Shown piece by piece: positions 7,695-16,327 of a stretch of DNA of 40,762 nt. The notes beneath the pieces were generated by a model. The model made no database searches. It had not been told where the DNA came from and was given only the letters and a program-made list of their open reading frames with translations. Every line of letters begins with the position of its first letter. The stretch's first letter is position 1. The position numbers were made by a program, and so were the translations under genes. This DNA comes from JACNLN01 sp964626495 (GTDB taxonomy: Bacteria; Fidelibacterota; Marinisomatia; Marinisomatales; CAZVFT01), in NCBI GenBank assembly GCA_964626495.1, contig CAZVFT010000008.1, forward strand, positions 1 through 40,762, read 5' to 3'.

Positions 7695-9176
7695 TCATCT
7701 CCCATCTTCCATTAATGCACTTCCACCAAAAAACTCTCGTAAAATTGAGGTTTCAGGAATATGCTCAGGTGGAATGGTATTGAAAAAAGAAAGAAACGTC
7801 AACAGCCGTTGGGCATCTGGAAAATTTGGATTCTTTTTACCCACCTTATTCAGAAGTGGTATAACTTTGTCAGCCAGCACAGGAATCTCATACACCAGAC
7901 TCGAATTAAACATAAAATCCGCATCCTCCTGGAAAGGAAAGATGTTTTCTTCCTCACCTTTCCGGACATCATCCCACTGTGCCAGTGTTACTTCAGCAGG
8001 ATAGCCACGGAATTGATGATCTCTGACCAATCGTCGTAGAAGACGATTATCAGAGGTTGAGACACGATGTTCATTATCCACATTCAACTGTGTAATGGCA
8101 CTGATATAAATACGCTGCATACTTTTTTGTGTGAGACTCTTTGCGAAAACGGGATTTAATCCGTGAATTCCCTCAAACAATAGAAAAGTATTATCCGGAA
8201 TTGTTATAGTCTTTCCTGTGAAATACCCTTTTCTATTTTTAAAATTAAACTTACGTTCAGGAACATCTTTGCCATCAAGCAGGAACATGACATTATCACG
8301 CAATAACTTGATATCCAATGCTGAAATTTTTTCAATATCCTTCTTTCCACTATCATCTGCCGGGATTTTATTGTAGTCTAAGTAATAGTCATCCATTGAA
8401 ATAGGTCTTGTAGAAAACCCATTTACTTTGAGTTGAATACCAAGTCTCCTGGAAAAAGTAGTTTTACCAGAGGAGGATGGTCCCGCAATGGTGACCACTC
8501 TTTTTTCCGGGAATTCCCGGCAAAGTTGGTCGGCGATTTGAGAAATCTTCTTTTCGTGAAGCCCTTCAGCAACCCATATCATTTCGACAATCTCGTCACT
8601 TTCAATTAATGTGTTCAACTCACCGATGTTGGAAACTCCCAGTATGTCACCCCAAGCCTCGTGTTCTTTGATGATCTGGTAGAGCTTCGGAGCATCTCGG
8701 AATGTCTCTACACGTTCTGGAAACGTATCTCCCAGAAATCGAAGAATAAACCCGACATCATACGGTCTTAACTCAAAATGCTGTAGCACAGATTTTTTAG
8801 TCGTAATAGGCTCAATCTGATAATCGAAATATTTTCCAAACCTCACTACAGGTACAAGGTCAACATTCCAACGATTCAGGATTGCTACTTTATCCTTTCT
8901 CTTCTGGGATATGAAATGCGCTGTTAGTTGACTTTTTGGTAGTTTTTCCAATCGAATTTTTTCCTCACCCTGCAGATAGTCTGCAATCTTTTCATAGAGC
9001 CTGCCCACATCTTCCGATGAGATTTTTCCCTTCTTCTCGAAATGACAGTAATAGCCATCTGAAAGGGAGTGCTCAATGGAGAGGATCCTCTCTGGAAAAA
9101 GCTCATTTGCTGCTGCCGAGAGGAGAAAAGCGAGTGTCGCTTGCTTTTCCGGGTTGTTAATCATCCAATCATTCAC
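7695..9176 (-). CDS. Nucleoside (uridine-type) kinase with ThrRS-like N-terminal region
   Basis: About 493 residues. The C-terminal half is a phosphoribulokinase/uridine kinase P-loop domain: Walker A GPSSSGKTTF (about 233-242), ISMDDYYLD, and LLFEGIHGLNP. It probably phosphorylates uridine or a related nucleoside with ATP. The N-terminal region, with LAFLLSAAANELFPE and EHSLSDGYYCHF, resembles the accessory/editing part of threonyl-tRNA synthetase, a known fusion in this kinase group. The start is uncertain: TTG 9179, GTG 9176 and ATG 9164 are in frame. GTG 9176 has AAAGG at the best distance. It overlaps the end of yjbQ. Confidence 0.85.
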   Translation of the reverse strand: MNDWMINNPEKQATLAFLLSAAANELFPERILSIEHSLSDGYYCHFEKKGKISSEDVGRLYEKIADYLQGEEKIRLEKLPKSQLTAHFISQKRKDKVAILNRWNVDLVPVVRFGKYFDYQIEPITTKKSVLQHFELRPYDVGFILRFLGDTFPERVETFRDAPKLYQIIKEHEAWGDILGVSNIGELNTLIESDEIVEMIWVAEGLHEKKISQIADQLCREFPEKRVVTIAGPSSSGKTTFSRRLGIQLKVNGFSTRPISMDDYYLDYNKIPADDSGKKDIEKISALDIKLLRDNVMFLLDGKDVPERKFNFKNRKGYFTGKTITIPDNTFLLFEGIHGLNPVFAKSLTQKSMQRIYISAITQLNVDNEHRVSTSDNRLLRRLVRDHQFRGYPAEVTLAQWDDVRKGEEENIFPFQEDADFMFNSSLVYEIPVLADKVIPLLNKVGKKNPNFPDAQRLLTFLSFFNTIPPEHIPETSILREFFGGSALMEDGR

Positions 9177-9588
9177 CAATCACCTTTACGAGAACCCGTT
9201 TTCTTCGTTTACCATCGAATTCTCCATAAAAAATCTGCTCCCAGGGACCGAAATGGATACTTCCATCGGTGATGGCTACCATTACTTCTCTCCCCATAAT
9301 CTGTCTTTTGTGGTGAGCGTCTCCATTATCTTCACCCGTACGGTTGTGATCATACCTGTTTATTGGTGCGTGGGGTGCCAGTTCCTCAAGCCACTGTTTG
9401 TAATCCCGATGGAGTCCCGGTTCGTCATCATTGATAAAGACCGACGCAGTAATGTGCATAGCATTCACCAGACAGAGTCCCTCCTTAATACCGCTTTCAA
9501 GAATTACCTCTGCCACTTTTGGTGTGATATTCACAAAATCCATTCGAGTAGGAATATTCATCCAAAGTTCCTTTGTGTATGATTTCAT
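9169..9588 (-). CDS. yjbQ: YjbQ/UPF0047 family protein
   Basis: A 139-residue cytoplasmic protein with the conserved UPF0047 blocks HITASVFINDDE, RYDHNRTGED, DAHHKRQIMG and FGPWEQIFYGEFDG. The histidines and acidic residues in these blocks form a metal-binding pocket in family structures. Some members show weak thiamine-phosphate synthase activity, but the physiological role is unclear. A strong GGAGGA precedes the ATG. It is the first gene of a minus-strand run with the nucleoside kinase and natAB, and it is divergent from the dehydratase gene. Confidence 0.9.
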   Translation of the reverse strand: MKSYTKELWMNIPTRMDFVNITPKVAEVILESGIKEGLCLVNAMHITASVFINDDEPGLHRDYKQWLEELAPHAPINRYDHNRTGEDNGDAHHKRQIMGREVMVAITDGSIHFGPWEQIFYGEFDGKRRKRVLVKVIGE

Positions 9589-9604
9589 AATTCCTCCAAT
9601 TCTC

Positions 9605-9633
9605 TTGAATTCCTTTAAAAAGTGATGTACAAT
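9605..9633 (+). promoter_or_regulatory. Candidate promoter for the threonine dehydratase gene
   Basis: TTGAAT at 9605-9610 and TACAAT at 9628-9633 are separated by 17 bases, a good sigma-70-type arrangement (5 of 6 matches at -10). It lies in the divergent region between yjbQ and the dehydratase and would give a leader of about 80 bases. Confidence 0.45.
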
Positions 9634-9719
9634 TTAATGAAATGTGAAGGGGAAATACACCGTTTTGCTGCAACTGCAAGAAAAGAATTTCGTTTTCTCA
9701 CAGAAACTAAATTGAAATC

Positions 9720-10673
9720 ATGACCGATCTTCCCACATATCAGGATATTCTAAGGGCAGCAGATAAAATTGCTCCCTATGCGATTCAGACTCCAATTAAA
9801 TCGTGGGCAACTATTGATGATCTTGTAGGAGCTTTCCTCTTTTTTAAATGCGAAAATTTTCAGAAAATGGGGGCATTTAAATTCCGGGGAGCCTGTAATG
9901 CGGTGATGTCTCTCTCGGAGGAAGAGGCTTCTCGTGGTGTGGCGACCCACTCCTCTGGCAACCATGCAGCTGCCGTCGCTCTAGCAGCAAAACTACGGGG
10001 CATCAATGCTCTGATTGTGACTCCAAAAACTACTTCTGATTTCAAGATAAACAACATCAAGAAATATGGGGGTGAGATTGTCTTTTGCGAACCAACTTTG
10101 GCATCCCGGGAGACCACCCTGGCAAAGATCATTGAAAAAACTGGACACACGGAAATTCACTCCTATAACGATCCCCTCATCATTGCTGGACAGGGAACAG
10201 CTGCTCTGGAATTTCTGGAAGAGGTACCCGATCTCGATCTGGTTTTAGTCCCTGTAGGTGGCGGAGGACTTCTTAGCGGTACCGCTCTATCAGTAAACGG
10301 ACTATCATTAGGAACAAAAGTGATCGGGACAGAACCAGCCGGGGCTGATGATGCTTATCGTTCTTTTAGAGAAGGGAGAATTATCCCTTCTATCAACCCA
10401 AAAACCATCTGCGACGGACTCCTCACCTCCCTGGGAACACGGACGTTTGCCATCATTCAGAAACATGTTCATGATATTGTCAGAGTGAGTGAAGAAAAAA
10501 TTATTAATGCTATGCGATTGATTTATGAAAAAACAGATATGCTTATCGAACCATCTTCTGCCGTGCCTTTGGGGGCATTATTGGAAAAGAAGATTTACGC
10601 TGCTGGAAAACGAATTGGGATTATCCTCTCAGGGGGAAATATTGATCCGGACAAACTTTCTTTAAAAGGCTAA
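9720..10673 (+). CDS. PLP-dependent threonine/serine dehydratase family enzyme
   Basis: 317 residues, fold-type II PLP enzyme. The PLP-binding lysine is Lys54 in MGAFKFRGA. SSGNHAAAVA binds the substrate carboxylate, and the glycine loop VGGGGLLSG (about 178-186) holds the PLP phosphate. It has no C-terminal ACT domain, so it is the short catabolic TdcB/serine-racemase-like type rather than the feedback-regulated IlvA type. Expected reactions are deamination of threonine to 2-oxobutanoate or of serine to pyruvate, or serine racemisation; sequence alone does not separate these. It is monocistronic here with its own promoter. Confidence 0.88.
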   Translation: MTDLPTYQDILRAADKIAPYAIQTPIKSWATIDDLVGAFLFFKCENFQKMGAFKFRGACNAVMSLSEEEASRGVATHSSGNHAAAVALAAKLRGINALIVTPKTTSDFKINNIKKYGGEIVFCEPTLASRETTLAKIIEKTGHTEIHSYNDPLIIAGQGTAALEFLEEVPDLDLVLVPVGGGGLLSGTALSVNGLSLGTKVIGTEPAGADDAYRSFREGRIIPSINPKTICDGLLTSLGTRTFAIIQKHVHDIVRVSEEKIINAMRLIYEKTDMLIEPSSAVPLGALLEKKIYAAGKRIGIILSGGNIDPDKLSLKG

Positions 10674-11069
10674 AGCCTGAAATCCAGTCTACGGATTTTA
10701 CCCTTCAGGGTTTTAAAGGCGGAGAATTCCCAGTGATAAGGGTAAATAATGGTATAGGGCAATATGGGTAGCTTATTGTTATCAGATGCTATCCTAAAGC
10801 AAGTTTCATATTCTTTCTCTGCGTACTCTGCCTGCCTTGTGGGATGCGTAGCATATCCCACTGGGGTGGCTATAAAGGAGTTATGCTCAGTAAACGAAAG
10901 ATGATTATTTTACTTACCCACCGTCACTTAGATATTACCCAAAACCAAAGAAATCACCTGGTTTCGCATGTGCGGGAAATAGTACTAAAATTCACCTGAT
11001 ATTTCGGGGGAAGTTCATCAGTTTTCTCATAACCTTGCTAATTTAACAACATAAGATTACATTTTGCCA
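10674..11069. other. Intergenic region with several short hairpins
   Basis: About 400 bases without a convincing gene. It starts with three consecutive small dyads: GGCT-AA-AGCC (10668-10677, over the dehydratase stop), AAATCC/GGATTT (10680-10698) and ACCC-TTCA-GGGT followed by TTT (10700-10714). These could act as a weak terminator. Further on, GTGGGATGC-GTA-GCAT-(AT)-CCCAC (10839-10861) is a 9-bp stem with a 2-base bulge and a trinucleotide loop, like those at 16109-16313. A 38-codon frame at 10883-10999 has AAAGGAG close before its ATG but no recognisable features. Confidence 0.5.
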
Positions 11070-11873
11070 ATGCGAATTGTCATAATTATTAGCTTACTTA
11101 CTACTTTACTATTTTCTGCTTTTGAACGGATCTCCCAATCCCCAATTCAAGTCGCCGCAGGTTATTCTTCATTCTTTGAGGATGGATCACCACTCGAATT
11201 TTTGAGTCATCCCGCCTCGCTTTCAAAAACGAATCAGATATCTACAGCACTATTTTATTCTTCTCCATTTCAACTAAAACAACTAAATCATTATGGTGCT
11301 TATCTGTCCTCCCCTTTTAAAACATTCGCCATCGGTACAGGATTTGCCACATTCGGAAACACACTCTATCGCGAATCCACTGCCTCGCTAGCTGTTGCAA
11401 AAGAGTTTGGCCACCACTTTAGATTTGGGTTAGTTGCGAGTGCCATGGAAGTTAGCATTAAAAATTACGGCTCTACTCGAACAGCGGGCATCTCTGCTTC
11501 AATAGATTATCACTTAATAGAGACAATTAGATGGTCTCTTGCATACCACAATTTAAATACCCCAAGAATCGGCAAAAGCGGCGAACTACTCCCCCAAGTA
11601 GTGATAACCGGGATAACTTACTCACCATCCGAATTGATCTCTGCTGTTATTGAGCTTGAAAAAGATCTTGAGTTTGACAGTCGCTACAAGCTTGGGATCT
11701 GTTGGAGACCATTCTTTCCTCTCTGTATTGCATCCGGATTTGTAAACCATCCTGCTCAGGTCACGGGAGGATTTTCATTTGAAATCAAAGGTCAAAAAAT
11801 CAGTTATGCCATCGCCACACACCCAGACCTTTCTGTTAGTCAGGTTTTTGCTCTGCGGATTTCTCTTCCTTAG
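11070..11873 (+). CDS. Probable outer-membrane beta-barrel protein
   Basis: About 267 residues. It opens with a signal-peptide-like stretch (MRIVIIISLLTTLLFSAFE) and continues as alternating amphipathic strands with frequent aromatic and glycine residues, such as FAIGTGFATFGNTLYRES and FRFGLVASAMEV. It ends in a strand, VFALRISLP. The N-terminal PIQVAAGYSS and LEFLSHPASLS recall PorV/PorQ-like or UPF0164 barrels of FCB bacteria, where a short asparagine- or proline-containing loop follows the signal. The exact family is uncertain. The ATG at 11070 is chosen over the in-frame TTG at 11064. Its 3' end overlaps the start of the next gene, so the two are likely coexpressed. Confidence 0.65.
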   Translation: MRIVIIISLLTTLLFSAFERISQSPIQVAAGYSSFFEDGSPLEFLSHPASLSKTNQISTALFYSSPFQLKQLNHYGAYLSSPFKTFAIGTGFATFGNTLYRESTASLAVAKEFGHHFRFGLVASAMEVSIKNYGSTRTAGISASIDYHLIETIRWSLAYHNLNTPRIGKSGELLPQVVITGITYSPSELISAVIELEKDLEFDSRYKLGICWRPFFPLCIASGFVNHPAQVTGGFSFEIKGQKISYAIATHPDLSVSQVFALRISLP

Positions 11874-13692
11874 CCAGAGTCAACTTACCGGGCAAACCTT
11901 ACAGGATATCCTCACTTCCATCCAGGTGGATGAAGATGGGGAATTACTTACTGAGGATGAATTACTGGTACTTGAAGAACAGATTCGCCAGCCACAAAAT
12001 TTGAATGTAACCAGTCGACAGCAGCTTATACAAATCCCGCTATTAACTTCCCCAGACGTTGAATTGATTCTCAAACATAGAGAAAAAGTTGGTCAATTTG
12101 ATTCGATGGATCAGGTTCTCCTCATTCCAGGGCTTTCCTACTTTGCATACCAGATTCTTCCCCTTGTAACCACAATACGTGAAATTATTCCAATGAAGAT
12201 ATCCCTGCGTAATCGATGGGTTGCCTATAATAATGATTCTCGTATACTCCTTCAGACAAAAATAATGACGGGAAATATTAAAGGTGGATTCACTCTGGAG
12301 AGAGATCCTCTGGAACAGACATTAAGCGATTTTATTAGTGGACATATGACTGCATCTTTCGCTGATGGAAGAGTCAAACTCATTCTGGGAGATCACCAGG
12401 CAGTGTGGGGGTATGGATTGCTGTTTGGTCGTACTGCAAAACCAATGAAAAGCAGTGAAAACATAAGAGGACTTTTTCGTATGGGGAGAGGGATAAAAAC
12501 TTATCGTTCCTCTTTAGAATATTGGGCACTCAGGGGAATTGGCTTTGAATCAAATAACCGCTTTGGACAGTGGATTCTTTCACTCTCCTCAAACCCAAAG
12601 GATGCCAGCATTCAAAATGGACAATGGATGAACTTCTCTACCTCTGGTAATCACCAGACTGAAACATCATTGGATCGTAAACATAACCTTCAAGATCAAA
12701 TTGCACTAATGGGGTGGAAATCCGGGGGTGAGAATTGGGATATTGGTATTGCAATTGCCAGAGAACAATGGGTGTACACCAGGACTCAGTTAAATAATTT
12801 ACCACCTATATCATACGGCTCAATGTTTGGACAGATTCGCCACGGATCACTCGACCTTTTTGGGGAAATGGCAACCTATACAAGAATGAGTCCAGCTTTT
12901 GTTGGAGGAGTATCATTCACAAGTGAACAGATTCGCTGGATTGCTGGTTATCGTCATTATCCCCCTGGATTTCAAGGACCACGCTCTCAACCTTTCCGGG
13001 AGTGGAGCAGCGAAAAACTGAATGAAACTGGCGTATTTCAGGGCATATCACTCAGGTCTGGACGCCATCGATTATACACATACGGCGATATGTACCACCA
13101 AACTACTAACAATAATCTTACAGGTCGACCCATTCGTGGGTTTGAGACAGCCACAACTTGGCGATATCATTTAAAACCGTCTACTATTTCCGTTAGATGG
13201 AAACTTGAAGAAAAATCTGAGGAAGATGCAATTTTCTTTACGGGTGAGGATGGCTTGACTGGACCAGTGAAGGCAGAAAAAGAATCGTGGAGAATCACTA
13301 CAGTAATGAAACTCAATCGATCCTTCCGGATTCAATTGCAGGGGGATCGCCTGTCACACACGGATCCTGATACTGTATTTTGGGGACATGCTCTTTCCAT
13401 AAAAGTATATCTATTCCATAAGTCCTGGCGTGGAGTAATCAATTGGGTGGGTTTTGTTTCTGATGATTATCAATCACGAGTTTATGTCTGGGATCTGAAC
13501 CTGCCGGGTGAACTTAGAAGTCATTCATTTTCTCCCACTGGACAATCAGTGGCTCTCTTTTTTCGATTCGACACGATAACAGACGCCTCCCTTTCAGCAA
13601 GAGTTCGAAGCACATGGGAATTCTCCCGATTCACCGGCGAGTGGTTTAAACCAGATCTGGAAGGTGCTGTTCAGATGGATATTGCATTCTAA
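11806..13692 (+). CDS. Exported helix-hairpin-helix protein with predicted barrel domain
   Basis: About 628 residues from the ATG at 11806. A signal peptide (hydrophobic FLLVRFLLCGFLFLSQSQ) is followed by a ComEA-like helix-hairpin-helix region: LNVTSRQQLIQIPLL, ELILKHREKVGQFDSMDQV and LLIPGLS. The remaining 500 residues are rich in aromatic, amphipathic strands (LILGDHQAVWGYGLLFG, LYTYGDMYHQTT), consistent with a large outer-membrane barrel. Similar HhH-plus-barrel proteins occur in Bacteroidota relatives with no settled function. The HhH could bind DNA in the periplasm or simply be a structural module. The start lies 68 bases inside the previous gene; a TTG at 11848 is possible. Confidence 0.72.
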   Translation: MPSPHTQTFLLVRFLLCGFLFLSQSQLTGQTLQDILTSIQVDEDGELLTEDELLVLEEQIRQPQNLNVTSRQQLIQIPLLTSPDVELILKHREKVGQFDSMDQVLLIPGLSYFAYQILPLVTTIREIIPMKISLRNRWVAYNNDSRILLQTKIMTGNIKGGFTLERDPLEQTLSDFISGHMTASFADGRVKLILGDHQAVWGYGLLFGRTAKPMKSSENIRGLFRMGRGIKTYRSSLEYWALRGIGFESNNRFGQWILSLSSNPKDASIQNGQWMNFSTSGNHQTETSLDRKHNLQDQIALMGWKSGGENWDIGIAIAREQWVYTRTQLNNLPPISYGSMFGQIRHGSLDLFGEMATYTRMSPAFVGGVSFTSEQIRWIAGYRHYPPGFQGPRSQPFREWSSEKLNETGVFQGISLRSGRHRLYTYGDMYHQTTNNNLTGRPIRGFETATTWRYHLKPSTISVRWKLEEKSEEDAIFFTGEDGLTGPVKAEKESWRITTVMKLNRSFRIQLQGDRLSHTDPDTVFWGHALSIKVYLFHKSWRGVINWVGFVSDDYQSRVYVWDLNLPGELRSHSFSPTGQSVALFFRFDTITDASLSARVRSTWEFSRFTGEWFKPDLEGAVQMDIAF

Positions 13693-13718
13693 TAGCTACA
13701 TTAAATAAATTACATAAC

Positions 13719-15212
13719 GTGAAACGTATATTAATCCTTATTTTATTTACACTTTCCACATCTCTCTGGAGTCTGGGAACTCGGGGGCAATTGCCCGTCT
13801 ACTTCCCAGATGATACTACAAAAAAAGAGGTTGTTGCATCATTCAATTATAATAATCTGGTTTACATATCTACCAACGATCTGGTAAAGGTCTTATCAGC
13901 TCGAAGCTTCGTAAATCGCATTAGGGGAAAAATTGAGGTCAAAATTAATAAACATCGGATTAAAATTTCTGCTGGGAGTAGTTTTATCATAATTAATGAT
14001 CATACCTATCAACTGCCCACTTTTCCTTTATCAGATGGTGATGATATTTACATTCCCCTTGAATCCAGTATTTACCAACTGAAACAAAAAGTACTACCCG
14101 GTCTTACCTATGACCCAATGAGGAATGTTATTATCCTCGAAATGGTTGTTTACAATGTAAAGGAGATTTCTGTAAAAGAGAAGGTGAACGGAACTATCAT
14201 CAAGGTAAAAACAGGAAAGATCTTTGATAGGCAGGATCTTTCTGCCTGGGTAGCCAAAAATGGGTGGTTTTATCTTACTGTTGCCGGGGGCATTGCGGAT
14301 ACTTCAAAGTTGCGGAAGTCTAAACCACATGGGATTATACGGGAAATCGATGTGGACCAGTTAGACAGAACTGCACAGTTAGGATTCCGTCTGAGATCAC
14401 AAGTAGAAAGTCACGAGATGTATGTTGACGGAAATAATATTATCCTCACTCTAAGATCGCCCTTGAGCTATACCGCAGAGAAAATTAAAAAAATGCGAGA
14501 TCGGTGGTACATTGATACCATCGTCATTGATGCTGGACATGGAGGGAAAGATGCGGGAGCTATTGGAACTTATGGTCTTTATGAGAAGTTTGTTACACTG
14601 GATATTGCCCGTCGAGTGGGGAAATTACTTGATAAATATACCAACGTTAACATCATCTACACTCGGGATGAAGACGTCTTTATTCCCCTGTGGAAACGGA
14701 CAAAAATCGCCAATGAGAGCAATGGAAAGCTATTTATCAGTATTCACGCCAACTCAAATCCCAACAGGCGCATTCGAGGGTTTGAAACGTATATCCTCCG
14801 CACCGGTAAAACTCAAGATGCACTGGATGTAGCACAGAGAGAAAATGCTGTGATTAAATTAGAAGAAGAAACAGCTCGATATGATCACCTTACAGGTGAT
14901 AATTTTATTGTGGCATCGCTAATGCAAAATGCATTTATGAAAGAAAGCGAAGACCTGGCTTCAATGGTTCAAACGAATCTGAGGAAAAACATACCATCTC
15001 CGGATCGGGGTGTCAAGCAGGCAGGATTTTATGTTATGGTGGGTGCTTCTATGCCTAATATTCTTGTAGAGGTTGGGTTCTTATCTAATCCACAGGAAGA
15101 GAAGCAACTCAGGAAACCCAACTATCGTCACAGCATTGCTCAATCAATCTATCACGGTATTCGACAATTTAAAGACAAATATGAACACGTTCTCGCTGTG
15201 GAGTCTGAGTGA
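13719..15212 (+). CDS. N-acetylmuramoyl-L-alanine amidase (Amidase_3)
   Basis: 497 residues, GTG start, signal peptide to about residue 24. An N-terminal module (about 25-145) with YISTNDLVKVLS and DIYIPLESSIYQL resembles the copper-amine-oxidase-N-like domain of Gram-negative and Firmicute envelope proteins. An AMIN-like linker region follows. The catalytic domain starts near 265 with DAGHGGKDAGA. Zinc ligands are that His, the Glu in YEKFVTLDIA and the His in FISIHANS; the catalytic Glu is in LVEVGFLSN. It cleaves the bond between MurNAc and L-Ala in the periplasm, acting in cell separation or remodelling. Its stop overlaps the murI start as TGATG. Confidence 0.93.
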   Translation: MKRILILILFTLSTSLWSLGTRGQLPVYFPDDTTKKEVVASFNYNNLVYISTNDLVKVLSARSFVNRIRGKIEVKINKHRIKISAGSSFIIINDHTYQLPTFPLSDGDDIYIPLESSIYQLKQKVLPGLTYDPMRNVIILEMVVYNVKEISVKEKVNGTIIKVKTGKIFDRQDLSAWVAKNGWFYLTVAGGIADTSKLRKSKPHGIIREIDVDQLDRTAQLGFRLRSQVESHEMYVDGNNIILTLRSPLSYTAEKIKKMRDRWYIDTIVIDAGHGGKDAGAIGTYGLYEKFVTLDIARRVGKLLDKYTNVNIIYTRDEDVFIPLWKRTKIANESNGKLFISIHANSNPNRRIRGFETYILRTGKTQDALDVAQRENAVIKLEEETARYDHLTGDNFIVASLMQNAFMKESEDLASMVQTNLRKNIPSPDRGVKQAGFYVMVGASMPNILVEVGFLSNPQEEKQLRKPNYRHSIAQSIYHGIRQFKDKYEHVLAVESE

Positions 15213-16054
15213 TGAATCGAACATCATCCATTGGTGTGTTTGATTCAGGGTTGGGGGGACTCACCGTTCTTCAAGCTTTGAAGAGACAACTTCCTGGAGA
15301 ATCGCTCGTCTATTTTGGGGATACGGCTCGTGTACCTTACGGGACAAAAAGTGCTGAAACGGTTACACATTTCTCTGAGCAAATCGTTAAGTTTCTTCTT
15401 GACAGAGATGTCAAAATGGTGGTGGCAGCGTGCAACACTGCTTCTTCAGTAGCTTTGAGGAAATTGCAGCAAATGAATGAGATCCCTATAATCGGTGTCA
15501 TCGAACCCGGAGCTAAATCAGCTATAAAAACTACCCAATCAAACCATATCGGTGTTATCGGAACCACAGCCACCATCCATTCACACTCTTACACAAAAGT
15601 GCTGAAATCGCTCAATCCTGAAATAAACGTTACTGATATCCCCTGTCCACTTTTTGTACCACTTGTAGAGGAGGGGTGGATATATGGTTCTGTACCTGAA
15701 ATGGTAGCGGAATCCTATTTAGCTCCTTTTGCAGAAAAGGATGTTGATACAATAATCCTTGGTTGTACTCATTACCCAATTTTAAAACAGACAATCAAAC
15801 GTGTGCTACCGGGGGGTATTTCTTTGATCGATTCGGCCGATGCGGTATCCATCGAGGTGAAATCAAAGCTTCAAGAGTTAAATCTCTTAGCAGTTGAAAC
15901 AGAGAAATCAAATCATCTGGAATGTTTTGTTACCGACCTGCCTCAGAAATTTGAAGAATTAAGCAGGCTATTTTTAGGGCAGGATTTACCTGATGTGAAA
16001 TTGGTGAGTGGTAACCCTGATGAAATATTCTCCACTTCGTTCCGAATTTCATAG
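15212..16054 (+). CDS. murI: Glutamate racemase
   Basis: Makes D-glutamate for peptidoglycan. About 280 residues, cofactor-independent Asp/Glu racemase fold. Landmarks are FDSGLGGLTVL at the N-terminus and the two catalytic cysteines in AACNTASS (Cys74) and LGCTHYP (Cys185), each with its conserved surroundings; VYFGDTARVPYG binds substrate. The ATG at 15212 overlaps the amidase stop by one base, so the two cell-wall genes are translationally coupled. An in-frame GTG three bases upstream is less likely. Confidence 0.95.
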   Translation: MNRTSSIGVFDSGLGGLTVLQALKRQLPGESLVYFGDTARVPYGTKSAETVTHFSEQIVKFLLDRDVKMVVAACNTASSVALRKLQQMNEIPIIGVIEPGAKSAIKTTQSNHIGVIGTTATIHSHSYTKVLKSLNPEINVTDIPCPLFVPLVEEGWIYGSVPEMVAESYLAPFAEKDVDTIILGCTHYPILKQTIKRVLPGGISLIDSADAVSIEVKSKLQELNLLAVETEKSNHLECFVTDLPQKFEELSRLFLGQDLPDVKLVSGNPDEIFSTSFRIS

Positions 16055-16108
16055 GGTGAACTGGTAAATGGTGAGTGCTCCTCCGCAGGTCACGCAGGTC
16101 ACAAAGGA

Positions 16109-16313
16109 CTCCTACGGAGACTCCGCTGGAGAGACCCTTCGGGTCAAAGGAGACCCTCCGGGTCGCAGGAACTCCTACGTAGGTGACTGGTTATTGGTAG
16201 GCCTCGGCGTAGCTAGCACGGCGAACCCTAATGAATGCCTGTTGAGCGAAGCGAAATCCCGCCAAAGGCGGTGACCCCGACGAAATGGGGGGAGACCCCG
16301 ACGGATGTCGGGG
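16109..16313. repeat. Array of short hairpins, several with 3-nt loops
   Basis: In about 205 bases there are seven compact dyads: CTCC-TAC-GGAG (16109-16119), CTCC-GCT-GGAG (16121-16131), GACCC-TTC-GGGTC (16133-16145), GACCC-TCC-GGGTC (16152-16164), CCTACGTAGG (16174-16183), CCGCC-AAA-GGCGG (16259-16271) and CCCCGAC-GGAT-GTCGGGG (16296-16313). The first four are nearly contiguous. The stems are GC-rich and unlike the neighbouring genes. The open frame across it is a by-product. Its function is unknown; it lies between murI and folC on the same strand and would be transcribed if they share a message. Confidence 0.8.
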
Positions 16314-16327
16314 GTAAATTGTAACCG

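Noticed and set aside
16068..16274. Open frame across the hairpin array
   Set aside because: Its codons come from tandem dyads and there is no start context; better explained as structured non-coding DNA.
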